64,000 nt of DNA from VBWE01 sp943372645 (GCA_943372645.1 CALRZN010000012.1:62001-126000), one strand, 5' to 3'; shown: positions 51,102-60,738, counted from the first letter of the stretch. Made by a program: numbers and translations. The notes: generated from the sequence alone by a model not told the origin.

Positions 51102-51563
51102 ATGTTACTGAACCCCGAAGTGCCCGCAGGGCAAGGCTTTTCCGGCCCCGTTATTGACCGCAGCAATGAACTGCAGGTGAAAACCGAATATAAAACAACC
51201 GGTTTTCCCTCGCCTGCCGAAGATTATTTTCAGCAAACGCTCGATCTGAAAAAACTGCTCGTGCGCAACGAAACGGCCACGTTTTTTTTACGCGCCGGTG
51301 AAACGGTTCCGCTGCATGCTGTAATTGCGGCCGGCGACCTGCTGGTAGTTGACCGTTCGGTTTCCGCACAGAACGGCGACCTGGTGATCTGCATTTACCG
51401 CGATGCATTTTATGCGGGCATGCTGCAGGTAAAAGACGGCATTACGCGTATGCTGAAACCCGACGGGCGCAGCGAACTGTTCCGCGTTACGTTGCCGGAT
51501 ACGCTTATGATATGGGGTGTGGTTATGTGGTCGGTGCGAAAACACAAGGGATGTACGCGTTAG
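51102..51563 (+). CDS. umuD: UmuD-like protein lacking catalytic Ser and Lys
   Basis: A 153-residue homologue of UmuD, the partner of DNA polymerase V. The family blocks GFPSPAEDY (34-42), LDLKKLLV, AAGDLLVVDRS and GDLVI are plain. Aligned without gaps to E. coli UmuD as I remember it, the catalytic serine falls on Val69 (FFLRAGETVPL) and the catalytic lysine on Gly106 (FYAGMLQV). The cleavage dipeptide Cys-Gly is Thr33-Gly34. Self-cleavage therefore looks impossible; a one-residue shift would put Thr68 at the serine position. The start at 51102 follows from the promoter. It overlaps umuC by 13 bases. Confidence 0.88.
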   Translation: MLLNPEVPAGQGFSGPVIDRSNELQVKTEYKTTGFPSPAEDYFQQTLDLKKLLVRNETATFFLRAGETVPLHAVIAAGDLLVVDRSVSAQNGDLVICIYRDAFYAGMLQVKDGITRMLKPDGRSELFRVTLPDTLMIWGVVMWSVRKHKGCTR

Positions 51564-52894
51564 TAGATATCAATAATTTTTACGCCTCCTGCGAACGCGT
51601 ATTCGAACCATCGCTCGAAAAACGCCCGGTGGTGGTACTGTCGAACAACGATGGCTGTGTAATTGCGCGCAGCAACGAAGCGAAAGCGCTGGGCATTGCC
51701 ATGGGCGAACCGGCATTTAAACGCAAAGCCTTTTACCGCGAAAACGGGGTGGCGGTGCGCTCATCGAACTACACGCTGTACGGCGATTTTTCGCGGCGTG
51801 TGATGCAGATACTCGCAGAGGTGGTGGCGGCAACGGAGATTTATTCGGTGGACGAAGCGTTTCTCGATCTGAACGGTTACGCGTACCACGACATTACCGC
51901 CATTGCATCCGAAGCGCGGCGCCGGGTGCTGCACTGGCTGGGATTGCCCAACTCTGTGGGCATTGCACCGACCAAGGCACTGGCCAAGGCGGCAAATAAA
52001 TTCTGCAAAAAAGAACGCATGCCCGGCGGTGTGTTTAAAGTGGAAACGCCTGCTGAAATTGAAACGCTGTTGCGCCGCACCGCCATCGGTGATGTGTGGG
52101 GCATCGGGCGGCAGTATGCGCAGGCGCTTGAAAAATACGGCATCACCACGGCCTGGGCGTTTACACAATGCGACGATGCGTTTGTGAAAAAGAAAATGAC
52201 CGTGATGGGTTTGCGTCTGCTGCACGAACTGCGCGGGAAACCGTGTTTCGGGATGGAAACACAGCCCGAACCGAAAAAGAATATCTGCACCTCGCGTTCG
52301 TTCAGCACCGATGTTACCGATGTGCGGGGGCTGCGCGAAGCCATTGCCAACTACACCGCGCTGTGTGCGGAAAAACTGCGGCACCAGCATTCGTGTGCGC
52401 ACGGGCTTACGGTTTTTATACAGACCAACCCGTTTAAAACCGAAGAACCGTTTTACAGCAACAGCATGACCATTCAACTGCCCACGCCCAGCAGCGACAC
52501 CCGCGAGCTTACGGAATACGCGCTGCAACTGTTTGAGCGGATTTTTATTCCCGGCAAAAAATATAAAAAAGGCGGCGTAATGGTGCTCGATCTGCAACCC
52601 GATGCCGCGGTGCAGACTTCGCTGTTTGATGATACCGATCGCGTAACACGCATCCGCACGCTGAAAGTGATGGACAACCTGAACGGGAAATACGGTAGTG
52701 GTACCATCCGGTTTGCAGTGCAGGGCACCGAACCGTTTAACAAACACCTGCTGCCCGATGAATCACAAAAAACAAAACAACACAGTTGGCGCCTGCGCCG
52801 TGAAAACCTTTCGCCCTGTTATACGACGAACTGGAATCACCTGAAGCAGGTGTGTTGTAATGATTCCTGTTCAGCGATACAATTGCCCCGCTGA
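51551..52894 (+). CDS. umuC: DNA polymerase V catalytic subunit UmuC (Y family)
   Basis: A 447-residue translesion DNA polymerase. The catalytic acidic residues are in YALVDINNFYASCERVF near the start and in EIYSVDEAFLDL; the finger region has RPVVVLSNNDGCVIARSNEA. The little-finger and C-terminal parts are complete, ending near WRLRRENLSPCYTTNW plus a short unrelated tail. The start MYALVD overlaps the UmuD gene by 13 bases, so translation is coupled. All active-site carboxylates appear intact, so the polymerase should be functional even though its UmuD partner looks uncleavable. Confidence 0.95.
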   Translation: MYALVDINNFYASCERVFEPSLEKRPVVVLSNNDGCVIARSNEAKALGIAMGEPAFKRKAFYRENGVAVRSSNYTLYGDFSRRVMQILAEVVAATEIYSVDEAFLDLNGYAYHDITAIASEARRRVLHWLGLPNSVGIAPTKALAKAANKFCKKERMPGGVFKVETPAEIETLLRRTAIGDVWGIGRQYAQALEKYGITTAWAFTQCDDAFVKKKMTVMGLRLLHELRGKPCFGMETQPEPKKNICTSRSFSTDVTDVRGLREAIANYTALCAEKLRHQHSCAHGLTVFIQTNPFKTEEPFYSNSMTIQLPTPSSDTRELTEYALQLFERIFIPGKKYKKGGVMVLDLQPDAAVQTSLFDDTDRVTRIRTLKVMDNLNGKYGSGTIRFAVQGTEPFNKHLLPDESQKTKQHSWRLRRENLSPCYTTNWNHLKQVCCNDSCSAIQLPR

Positions 52895-52980
52895 TCGGGA
52901 AAACGGGCGTGCAGGTATATTGCAGCGGAACGGAGCGCGCTATTCGTTTAATTTTATCGGAAACCAACACAACGCATACG

Positions 52981-53934
52981 ATGAGCCGGATTTTACTTCT
53001 AATAATGATGCTGTGCGGAACAGCTGCAAATGCACAGGTGTGGAACTGCGGCGATACGCTTGTTGATTTGCGCGACGGTAAACACTACGCAACGGTGCAG
53101 ATCGGTAATGCCTGCTGGATGAAACAGAATTTAGACTACGGCATTTATGCGCAGAGCGACAGCACGGCCAACTTTCATTCGGATGTGTCGAACAACGGTA
53201 TTGTTGAGAAATACTGCCAGGCAAACGACAGCACCAACTGTGCAACACACGGCGGGCTGTACGACTGGGATGAAATGATGAACTACAACGCGGGCAATCC
53301 GCAGGGCATTTGTCCGAACGGCTGGCACGTTTCAACTGATGCGGAATGGAACACGATGATTACAACAACCGGCGGAGTAATTGGAACAAACGGCGGCCAC
53401 GGCGGTAATGTGCTGAAAGCGCTGGGCGAAGGTTTTGGCGCAGGAACAGGTACCGATGGTTCCGGCTTCAGTGCACGCGCCGGCGGCGACCGCGATGCGT
53501 ACGGTATTTTTTACGGCATGGGGTTGCGTTACATTTTCTGGACATCCACACCAAATAACAGCTTGGCCTGGCATTACACGCTGTGGGCAGAAAATGATAC
53601 AATAGAACGCCTCGGGCAGGCACATCTGTTAAACGGTTTTTCGTGCCGCTGCGTGATGAATGGTCCGAACGGAATCGGGCAGTTGCAACAGGAGCAGAAT
53701 CTTATAAATGTATTTCCGAACCCGGCACAGACCAGCGTATCGCTGCGCATCGGGCAGCTGTATAATACCGGCAGCCTTTCCATTTACAACGCGCAGGGGC
53801 AGCTGGTAAAAACAGAAACGCTTGAAACATCACAAAACGAAGTGGATATTGCCGCGCTGCCATCAGGCACGTATGTTTTGCTGCTGCAACTGGATGAACA
53901 GCTGATCCGCAAAACAATTGTTATTAAACGCTGA
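52981..53934 (+). CDS. FISUMP-domain surface protein with T9SS tail
   Basis: A 317-residue exported protein. After the signal peptide (MSRILLLIMMLCGTAANAQ) comes the Fibrobacter-succinogenes major paralogous domain: LVDLRDGKHYATVQIGNACW, GLYDWDEMMNY, GICPNGWHVSTDAEWNTM, FWTSTPNN and GFSCRCVM, a C-type-lectin-like fold of unknown ligand. The last ~80 residues (NVFPNPAQTSVSLRIG ... GTYVLLLQLDEQLIRKTIVI) are a T9SS type A sorting domain. The chosen start is preceded by 24 codons of open frame without signal character. Two terminator-like hairpins follow. Confidence 0.9.
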   Translation: MSRILLLIMMLCGTAANAQVWNCGDTLVDLRDGKHYATVQIGNACWMKQNLDYGIYAQSDSTANFHSDVSNNGIVEKYCQANDSTNCATHGGLYDWDEMMNYNAGNPQGICPNGWHVSTDAEWNTMITTTGGVIGTNGGHGGNVLKALGEGFGAGTGTDGSGFSARAGGDRDAYGIFYGMGLRYIFWTSTPNNSLAWHYTLWAENDTIERLGQAHLLNGFSCRCVMNGPNGIGQLQQEQNLINVFPNPAQTSVSLRIGQLYNTGSLSIYNAQGQLVKTETLETSQNEVDIAALPSGTYVLLLQLDEQLIRKTIVIKR

Positions 53935-53966
53935 AGCAGGAAGACCCTCCATTCCTGTAATCGCCG

Positions 53967-54054
53967 GAAAGCCCGTCATCCTGAGCGTTAGCCGAAGGAT
54001 GCGGGCTTTTCATTTCCGGGATTCAAAAATAACAGGGGAGGGGCCTGTTATTTT
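53967..54054 (+). terminator. Two hairpins after the FISUMP gene
   Basis: First, aaagcccg / cgggcttt (53968-53975 / 54002-54009) with inner catcct / aggatg; its gtcatcctgagcg word is a widespread intergenic repeat in Bacteroidota genomes, as I recall. Second, a perfect aaaataacagg / cctgttatttt stem (54026-54036 / 54044-54054) ending in T, an intrinsic terminator. Confidence 0.8.
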
Positions 54055-54223
54055 ATTTCGCAACATAACGGTTCAAAATAAAACAGGAGATTACTATTAA
54101 CATCCTTTTTCAGAAAGGTTTTAAGTCTTCTGAATAAAGCCAGGATGTGTAAAATCAAATGATGTTAACTTATTTCATTTTATAGGTTTGGTTCAGATGA
54201 AGATCTGGCCGGGCTCTTCTTTC

Positions 54224-54392
54224 ACTACTTTTTTGCTCGTCCAAAAAAGTAGTCAAAAAAAGACGCCACGAGCGAAAACCAGCACGTGCACTGGCATTGC
54301 TCATATCTTTTCATCAACCATTTACCCGATCCACACATCCATTCTTCGCTTTCTTTCGCACACGGGCACATGCTGGTTCACACCGCTCGTGG
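54224..54392. repeat. Complex hairpin element in the 54 kb intergenic gap
   Basis: Starts with a perfect 12-bp hairpin actacttttttg / caaaaaagtagt (loop ctcgtc, 54224-54253). A larger inverted repeat follows: ccacgagcg (54266-54274) with cgctcgtgg (54384-54392) and aaccagcacgtgc (54277-54289) with gcacatgctggtt (54366-54378). Apart from this and the two hairpins, 53935-54498 has no gene that I can support. Confidence 0.85.
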
Positions 54393-54498
54393 ACGGTCTC
54401 CCCACGTGGTTCGATTATGGATCAGGGTACAAAAAATGTATTGAACAGATATGATCCCGCAATCCGAATTTGGCGGCAGCGGCAACTATTTTTATTAC

Positions 54499-57468
54499 TT
54501 AATTTGGTTTTATTTTCTCCAGCAGTGTTTCAATCTGTTTCTGCTGTTCGGCATTTGCTTTTTTCAGTGCTTCAAGCTGTGCCTGTTGTTCCTGTACTGC
54601 TTTTACGAGCGGTACCACAAACTGGCTGTACGCGACGGAATAGTTGTCGCTGCTGTTTTCGGGTGCGTGTACCCCGTCGAATACAAACCCGCTGGCTTTG
54701 GCGGCTGCTTCTACTTCCTGTGCAATGAAACCGGTGTGTACGATTTTTTCAGCGGTTGCAAAGTCCATCCGTTCCTGTGCTTTGCTGCGCACCGAATCGG
54801 GTTCATTGCTGCGCAGGAAATTATCGAACTTGCGGCATTCAAAATTATACGTAACCGGGCGAAGCATCATAATAAAATCGAGTCCGCCCACATTTTCGCG
54901 CACGTTGGTTTTGAAACGGCCATCGGAAGGAAAGGAATATGCAACAGGGCCTTCGACAACAGTAACAGATGACGCACCGATGCGCACTTTCGAATTCTGG
55001 TTCACAACGGCTGCTGCACCTACCGCAGTAGCATAGTTCATGTTTGTACCCGAAACATCGGCGTATGCACCAAGAGCAGTGTTATAATAACCGCTTTGAT
55101 TCGTAAACATGGCATTGTATCCAAACCCGGAGTTGTCGTCGCCGGTGGTAGTCTGTTGCAGGGAAGAGTATCCGTAAGCGGCGTTTTGATAACCGGTCGT
55201 GTTGGCACCCAGCGAAGCACCCGTGGCCAGGTTCGCATATCCCGTGGTATTTGCATACAGCGAATAGGCGCCGATGGCGGTATTCAGATTACCGGTCGTA
55301 TTAAACGTGAGTGTGCGGTAACCTAAAGCAGTGTTGTTGATACCGGTGGTGTTTGCGTTCATTACTTCGTGGCCGATGGCTACGTTGTTAAACGCAGTGG
55401 TGTTGTTGTTCAGGGTTTGATCGCCAATGGCAATATTAAAACTGCCGACGGTATTGGCGTATAACGCATCACGCCCGATGGCTACGTTCCCGTTGCCCGT
55501 GGTGTTATTATGCAGTGCGTTTATACCGTGTGCATTGTTGTCGCTGCCGGTGGTGTTTGTATACAGCGCGCCGTTACCGGTAGCCGTATTGGAAACACCG
55601 GTAGTGGTATACAGCATGGCATTTACACCTACAGCCACGTTGTTACTGCCTGATGTATTTGATCCAAGTGCGCTGACACCAACCGCAACGTTGCTGAAGC
55701 CGGTGGTGTTGCTGTAAAGCGCACTCATGCCGAGTGCGCTGTTTTCACTGCCGGTGGTGTTTGAAAACAAAGCGCCGTTACCGATAATTGTATTGAAAAG
55801 CCCGGTAGTGGAATTGCGCATGGCGTTTACACCAACAGCCACGTTGTTATTTCCTGATGTATTGGCTGCAAGTGCAGTAACTCCGACGGCCACGTTGTCG
55901 CTCCCGGTTACGGTTCCGATACCAAGCGCCTGTTTACCTAAGGCCGTGTTGTTACTTCCCGTGGTGGCCCCTGCCAATGCCGACTGGCCTATCGCGGTGT
56001 TGAAACTGCCCGTGGTGCTTTGCTGCAGCGATGAAGTACCTACCGAAGTATTGGAGGTCCCCGTTGTGTTAAAATTAAGAGCACCTAAACCAACTGCAAC
56101 GTTTGAATTGCCAGAAGTGCTGTAACGAAGTGCATTGGCACCGATAGCTGTGTTGTGCAGCCCGCCGGTATTGGTAGCCATTGCATACGATCCGATAGCA
56201 ATATTAAAACTAAGGCCAGTGTTTGCTGTCAGCGCGTTGTAGCCAATTGCAATATTGTTTGTGCCCAGCGTATTCATATATAAAGCACCACTGCCGATTG
56301 CTATATTAAATTGACCGCCTGTGTTCGAAAGCATGGCGCCGTTGCCCAGTGCGCAGTTGTCGCTGCCGGTGGTGTTTAAATACATGGCTCCATAACCGAC
56401 TGCGGCATTGCGTTCGCCCGTAGTATTGTACTGCAATGCACTTGCCCCGTTTGCGGTATTGCCAGAACCGGTGGTGTTGCTGAACATGGCATGTGAACCG
56501 GTTGCGGTGTTGTATGCACCTGTTGTATTGCTATACAAAGAATAGTTTCCGAGCCCGCTGTTGTAGTTGCCGGAATTATTACTGTAAAGCGCATAGTGCC
56601 CGATGGCCAGGTTGTACGAGCTGGCTGTTGTGCCGAGGTAAAGCGCATTGTAACCCAGCGCAACGTTGTAGGTGCCGGAAATATTGCCGGCCATGGTGCC
56701 ATGACCAATTGCAATGTTATACGTGCCGCTGGAATTGGCCACGAGTGCATTGGAACCCATGGCGATGTTATTTGAACCGGTTGTATTTCCAATGAGCGAA
56801 TAATACCCCAGTGCCATGTTATTATTCCCGGTGGTGTTGTTGTGCATCGATTCTTCGCCGATGGCCATGTTTGCTACGCCCGAAGTATTCAGCAACAGTG
56901 AATTGTGCCCGATGGCCACGTTGTACGCACCGGTGGTGTTGGAAGCCCCGGCCGCACTGCCGATAAAAATGTTTGCATTGTTCGTAAGATCATCAGCCGC
57001 ACCGGCCATATCGCCGATGAAAACAGAAAGCCCGGTATTAAAAACTTCAATCTGCCCTTTGGTGGTGATGCGCACGCGTTCAATGCTGTTTGTTTTTATA
57101 CTCAGCGATTGGTTGTCGCTTGTGCCGAGGTAATTGGTGCCGACTACTGTGCCTGCATTTCCCGTCGTAAGCCAGCCTGTTCCGCCGCTGCCGGTTGCCA
57201 ACGGTACCCAGGTTGTTCCGTTGAAATAATAAAACAGGTTGAGGCTCGTGTCATATACAATAAGACCGGTAGCCGGTGCTGCGATGGCGGTGCGCTGTAC
57301 GGTACTCATGCGCGGCATAAGCAAACCGGACGTGGTGGAGGCCACATCAAGCATGGCTGATGTGTTGGGTGTTGCGCCGGTGGCATTGATGCCTACATTT
57401 TGTGCGGCAAGGCCGGATGCCTGGGTAATTACAAAAACAAGTGCAAGCGAACGGACGTATTTTTTCAT
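54499..57468 (-). CDS. Secreted YadA-head-like repeat protein with S74 chaperone domain
   Basis: A 989-residue exported protein. Signal peptide (MKKYVRSLALVFVITQASGLAAQ), an N-terminal region with LLMPRMSTVQRTAIAAPATG as seen in Bacteroidota tail-fiber-like proteins, then 38 consecutive repeats of about 17 residues with the pattern G-x-x-N-x-A-x-G-x-x-A-L-x-x-N-T-T (about residues 160-815), the left-handed roll of trimeric adhesin heads. The C-terminal ~140 residues are an intramolecular chaperone of peptidase family S74 (SDGRFKTNVRENVGGLD), followed by a coiled coil (EQQAQLEALKKANAEQQKQI). No YadA membrane anchor or T9SS tail is present, so display or release is unclear. Confidence 0.92.
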   Translation of the reverse strand: MKKYVRSLALVFVITQASGLAAQNVGINATGATPNTSAMLDVASTTSGLLMPRMSTVQRTAIAAPATGLIVYDTSLNLFYYFNGTTWVPLATGSGGTGWLTTGNAGTVVGTNYLGTSDNQSLSIKTNSIERVRITTKGQIEVFNTGLSVFIGDMAGAADDLTNNANIFIGSAAGASNTTGAYNVAIGHNSLLLNTSGVANMAIGEESMHNNTTGNNNMALGYYSLIGNTTGSNNIAMGSNALVANSSGTYNIAIGHGTMAGNISGTYNVALGYNALYLGTTASSYNLAIGHYALYSNNSGNYNSGLGNYSLYSNTTGAYNTATGSHAMFSNTTGSGNTANGASALQYNTTGERNAAVGYGAMYLNTTGSDNCALGNGAMLSNTGGQFNIAIGSGALYMNTLGTNNIAIGYNALTANTGLSFNIAIGSYAMATNTGGLHNTAIGANALRYSTSGNSNVAVGLGALNFNTTGTSNTSVGTSSLQQSTTGSFNTAIGQSALAGATTGSNNTALGKQALGIGTVTGSDNVAVGVTALAANTSGNNNVAVGVNAMRNSTTGLFNTIIGNGALFSNTTGSENSALGMSALYSNTTGFSNVAVGVSALGSNTSGSNNVAVGVNAMLYTTTGVSNTATGNGALYTNTTGSDNNAHGINALHNNTTGNGNVAIGRDALYANTVGSFNIAIGDQTLNNNTTAFNNVAIGHEVMNANTTGINNTALGYRTLTFNTTGNLNTAIGAYSLYANTTGYANLATGASLGANTTGYQNAAYGYSSLQQTTTGDDNSGFGYNAMFTNQSGYYNTALGAYADVSGTNMNYATAVGAAAVVNQNSKVRIGASSVTVVEGPVAYSFPSDGRFKTNVRENVGGLDFIMMLRPVTYNFECRKFDNFLRSNEPDSVRSKAQERMDFATAEKIVHTGFIAQEVEAAAKASGFVFDGVHAPENSSDNYSVAYSQFVVPLVKAVQEQQAQLEALKKANAEQQKQIETLLEKIKPN
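55500..55910 (-). repeat. Higher-order four-unit duplication inside the head repeats
   Basis: Repeat units 22-25 and 26-29 of the YadA-like head correspond one to one (for example VAVGVTALAANTS with VAVGVSALGSNTS, and NNVAVGVNAM in both), implying a ~204 bp block duplication. Boundaries are approximate. Confidence 0.65.
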
Positions 57469-57618
57469 CGGGTCTGTATTATTTGAACGATTAAAAATAC
57501 CGTGAAAACCCGCGCCCGGTTTCGGGTTCCGGGCAATATCCCCCGTTATTCCCCCGTTCGGGGGAGCGCACCATCACTCGTTTGTCAAGGCATTTCGTAA
57601 TTTTAATTCCGGAATACA

Positions 57619-60600
57619 ATGAACAACCATTTCCCTGTTTTGAAAATTACCTGTGCAGCAAAAAAAACGGCGATACAACTCAGTTGCTTCGTATTGTTTT
57701 TGTGTTGCTTCGTGCATGCGTATGCACAATCGCCGGTGTTTGAAAAAACAGGTTTTGAAAACGGTTTGCCCGAAGAACACATCAAATTTACATTCCGCGA
57801 CAGCAGGGGCATGGTGTGGGTGGGCGGCACCAACGGGCTTTACCGGTACGACGGGTATGCATTCCGCGCGTACCGCAACAATCCGGCGGATACGCACAGC
57901 CTGTGCAATAACAATATCAACCACATTGCCGAAGATGCACGCGGCCGGATATGGATCGGTACAGATAACGGGCTCTGTTTTTTCGAACGGCAAACAAATC
58001 GTTTTACCACACTCCGGGTTTTTGAAAACGGAACAGCTATTTCTGCCGTTCCGTTTACGCGTTTATTTGTGGATGCAAATCAGATCATCTGGGCGGGCAC
58101 TTTCCGCAAAGGGGTATTTGCTTTTGATGAAAACGGGAAACTGGTAAATCAAATCCGGTTTACGGAGGAAGAGGTTTTGTCACGCGGCAATGAAATAACC
58201 GGAATCCAGTTTGAACCCGGAGGGTCGTTGTGGGTTACTACGCTTTTCGGATTGTACCGTGTACAGCCGCAGGGCAGGAATTACATGCAGTTTACATTAG
58301 ACAAACATCTGCCGGGCGGGAAAAATTTCCAGAATTTATTTACCGCGCAGCCGAAGCCTGACCCTAAAAATAAACGACTGTTATGGATAAGTACCTGGGG
58401 CGACGGGCTGGCGGCTTTTGACCAGGAGCTGCAACAATTTACAACCTATCTGCCTTTCCCGGAAAAACATCCGGCCGGAACAACGAACATCATCACGGAT
58501 TTTCTTTTTGCCGACGATACCACGATACTGGCCTGCTGCGAAAAAGGATTGCTGCGTTTTGATACACGCACACACCGTTTCACATTGTCCGGACGCATTC
58601 CCGGCGCTGCGTATTCGCTGGGGGCTGAATTTCCGACACGCATTCACCGCGACCGGGAAGGTATTGTGTGGCTTTCCACTTCAGAAGGATTGTACCGGAT
58701 TAATCCGTTGCTGCAGGCGTTTCACTACAACGAAATACTGGCCACCGAAAAACGCATGGGGCCGGTGTGTATGGAAAATGACAGCACGTTCTGGTATGCC
58801 ACCATGTTCGAAAACCGCCGGCTTGTTTCGCTCAATCTGAAAAACAATGCGATGCAGACCATTCCCATGCCGGAGCTGGATGCGGGTAATATTGAAGTGA
58901 TGGACATGGCTTTTGATGCTTCGGGAACCCTCTGGCTGGCCACCACACGCGGCATTTTTTCACTGAAGCGGAATGCCCGTAAACCGGAACGTGCTTTGGT
59001 GCACAGCGATAAAAATCATCCCGGCAATTTTATTTATACGTCCATGATTGAGGTGATGAACCGGAACCTGTTTTTTGGTACACAGGTAAGCGGGCTGGTG
59101 ATGTATGATTGCGACGAGAAAAAATTTACACACTTTACGAAAGCCACTACCCGTGGATTTTTAAACGACTCGTCCTGTGTATGGCTCAGTACAGGTGAAC
59201 CCGGAACACTTTGGATGACTGGAAAATATACCGGTATGATGAAGTTACAGCATGGCCGGTTTACACCGCTGCCGATGCCCGATGCATTCCGGCTCCGGCA
59301 TTTTGGGTATGAAATGAGTGATATCCGTTACCGGAAAGGTGACGGACTTTTTATCGCATCGCGTTCGCGTTCGGTAACACGGCTGAATCCCGAAAAAAAA
59401 ATCGGGCAGGAAGAACCGGTGCATTTTGATGCACGTAAAAACATGCATATTTCGTTGGTGTATTCAATCTGCCTCGATGCGCTGAATACGCTTTGGGTTG
59501 GCGGTTACGGCGATATTTACCGCATAACCGGCGATTCCGTTCACTACATAGAAGAACTCGGGAAACTTTTGCGCAAGGATGTAGTGAGCCTGGAATATAT
59601 CGCAGCTAACAAAACGGTTTTTGCTGTCGGGCCGAATGTGTTTCTGAAAACGGACTTTGATTACAAACTGCCGCAGCAGCTGGATGTATTTATTGACCGG
59701 TACACCATCCGCGATTCGGTAATTGTATGCGCGCAGAATCCCGGGCCATTGCTGCTGGCACACGACCAGAATGCATTCCGTTTCGAATTTGCTGCACCTG
59801 ATTATTTTCACCCGAAAGCAATCCGTTACCGTTATAAATTGCAGGGACATGATCCGTACTGGACCGATGCCGGTGAAACACGCACGCTCAACTATGCGAA
59901 TATTCCGCCCGGCGAATATGTGCTCTATATAGAAGCATGGGATTCGGAGTCGCCCGGCCGCAAAGTTGTTTTTAAACTGCCGGTGAAAATTGTGCCTGCT
60001 TTTTACCAGACGCTATGGTTTAAAACATTGATGGTGCTGCTCGTGTTCGCCATTGTATTCGGATTGTTTTACATATTCCGCGTACAGCGCCTGAAAGTGA
60101 AACTGGCGGAGCTGGAAAAAGAACAGGCTTCGCAGCGCATCCGTGAAGCCATTTCAGCAGACATACACGATGAAATAGGAGCGGGGCTTACGCTGATTTC
60201 CCTGCAGGGCCAATCGTCGCTGCGCCATTTTGAAACGGATGCGCAGAAAACAAAGACGGTGATGCAGGGCATGATTAAAAATGCGCAGCTGCTGGCGCAA
60301 AGCCTTGGCGAAATTGTGTGGTCGGTGAATCCGAAATACGATACGCTGCATCACTTCCTGGCCTTTATCCGGAATTATTGTCACAATTTTCTCGAAGAAT
60401 CCGGCTTTGCGTATGAGGTGAATGTTGATGATTCATTAGCCGATATAAAACTGTCGCCGGAAGTACGCCGCAACCTGCTGATGATTGTGAAAGAAGCACT
60501 CAACAATGCAACAAAATATTCAAATGGTAACCATATTGTGATTGCATTCGGCAAAAACAATGGCACGTATTTTTTATCGGTGGAAGATAATGGTACGGTG

Positions 60601-60738
60601 TTTCAGCCTTCAGAAACCCGCACGGGCAATGGTATTCCGGGGATGAGGACACGTGCGGCCAAAGCCGGCTGGGAAATTGACATTACGTTTACAGCAGGGC
60701 AGGGCGTGCGTGTGTATGCTGCCGGTCCGTTACGATAA
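57619..60738 (+). CDS. Propeller-type sensor histidine kinase
   Basis: A 1039-residue membrane sensor. Signal/anchor region (QLSCFVLFLCCFVHAYAQ), then two beta-propeller domains of two-component-regulator repeats (for example FRDSRGMVWVGGTNGLYRYD, EDARGRIWIGTDNGLCFFE, DREGIVWLSTSEGLYRINP), a Y_Y_Y domain (about 700-790), one membrane helix (about 801-822), a short coiled coil and a LytS/NarX-type kinase core. The phosphorylated histidine is His850 in SADIHDEIGAGLTL; the ATPase domain has EALNNATKYSNGNHIVIAF and TGNGIPGMRTRAAKAG. No receiver or AraC domain is fused. The response regulator gene follows after 75 bp. Confidence 0.93.
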   Translation: MNNHFPVLKITCAAKKTAIQLSCFVLFLCCFVHAYAQSPVFEKTGFENGLPEEHIKFTFRDSRGMVWVGGTNGLYRYDGYAFRAYRNNPADTHSLCNNNINHIAEDARGRIWIGTDNGLCFFERQTNRFTTLRVFENGTAISAVPFTRLFVDANQIIWAGTFRKGVFAFDENGKLVNQIRFTEEEVLSRGNEITGIQFEPGGSLWVTTLFGLYRVQPQGRNYMQFTLDKHLPGGKNFQNLFTAQPKPDPKNKRLLWISTWGDGLAAFDQELQQFTTYLPFPEKHPAGTTNIITDFLFADDTTILACCEKGLLRFDTRTHRFTLSGRIPGAAYSLGAEFPTRIHRDREGIVWLSTSEGLYRINPLLQAFHYNEILATEKRMGPVCMENDSTFWYATMFENRRLVSLNLKNNAMQTIPMPELDAGNIEVMDMAFDASGTLWLATTRGIFSLKRNARKPERALVHSDKNHPGNFIYTSMIEVMNRNLFFGTQVSGLVMYDCDEKKFTHFTKATTRGFLNDSSCVWLSTGEPGTLWMTGKYTGMMKLQHGRFTPLPMPDAFRLRHFGYEMSDIRYRKGDGLFIASRSRSVTRLNPEKKIGQEEPVHFDARKNMHISLVYSICLDALNTLWVGGYGDIYRITGDSVHYIEELGKLLRKDVVSLEYIAANKTVFAVGPNVFLKTDFDYKLPQQLDVFIDRYTIRDSVIVCAQNPGPLLLAHDQNAFRFEFAAPDYFHPKAIRYRYKLQGHDPYWTDAGETRTLNYANIPPGEYVLYIEAWDSESPGRKVVFKLPVKIVPAFYQTLWFKTLMVLLVFAIVFGLFYIFRVQRLKVKLAELEKEQASQRIREAISADIHDEIGAGLTLISLQGQSSLRHFETDAQKTKTVMQGMIKNAQLLAQSLGEIVWSVNPKYDTLHHFLAFIRNYCHNFLEESGFAYEVNVDDSLADIKLSPEVRRNLLMIVKEALNNATKYSNGNHIVIAFGKNNGTYFLSVEDNGTVFQPSETRTGNGIPGMRTRAAKAGWEIDITFTAGQGVRVYAAGPLR

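Noticed and set aside
53967..54015. gtcatcctgagcg hairpin as a novel element
   Set aside because: I recall this word as a common intergenic hairpin in Bacteroidota; here it fits an ordinary terminator position.
55000..57000. Regular ~51 bp repeats resembling a CRISPR or satellite array
   Set aside because: They lie in frame in a 989-codon gene and encode the 17-residue YadA-head-like repeat; the repeats are degenerate at DNA level and there are no unique spacers or cas genes.
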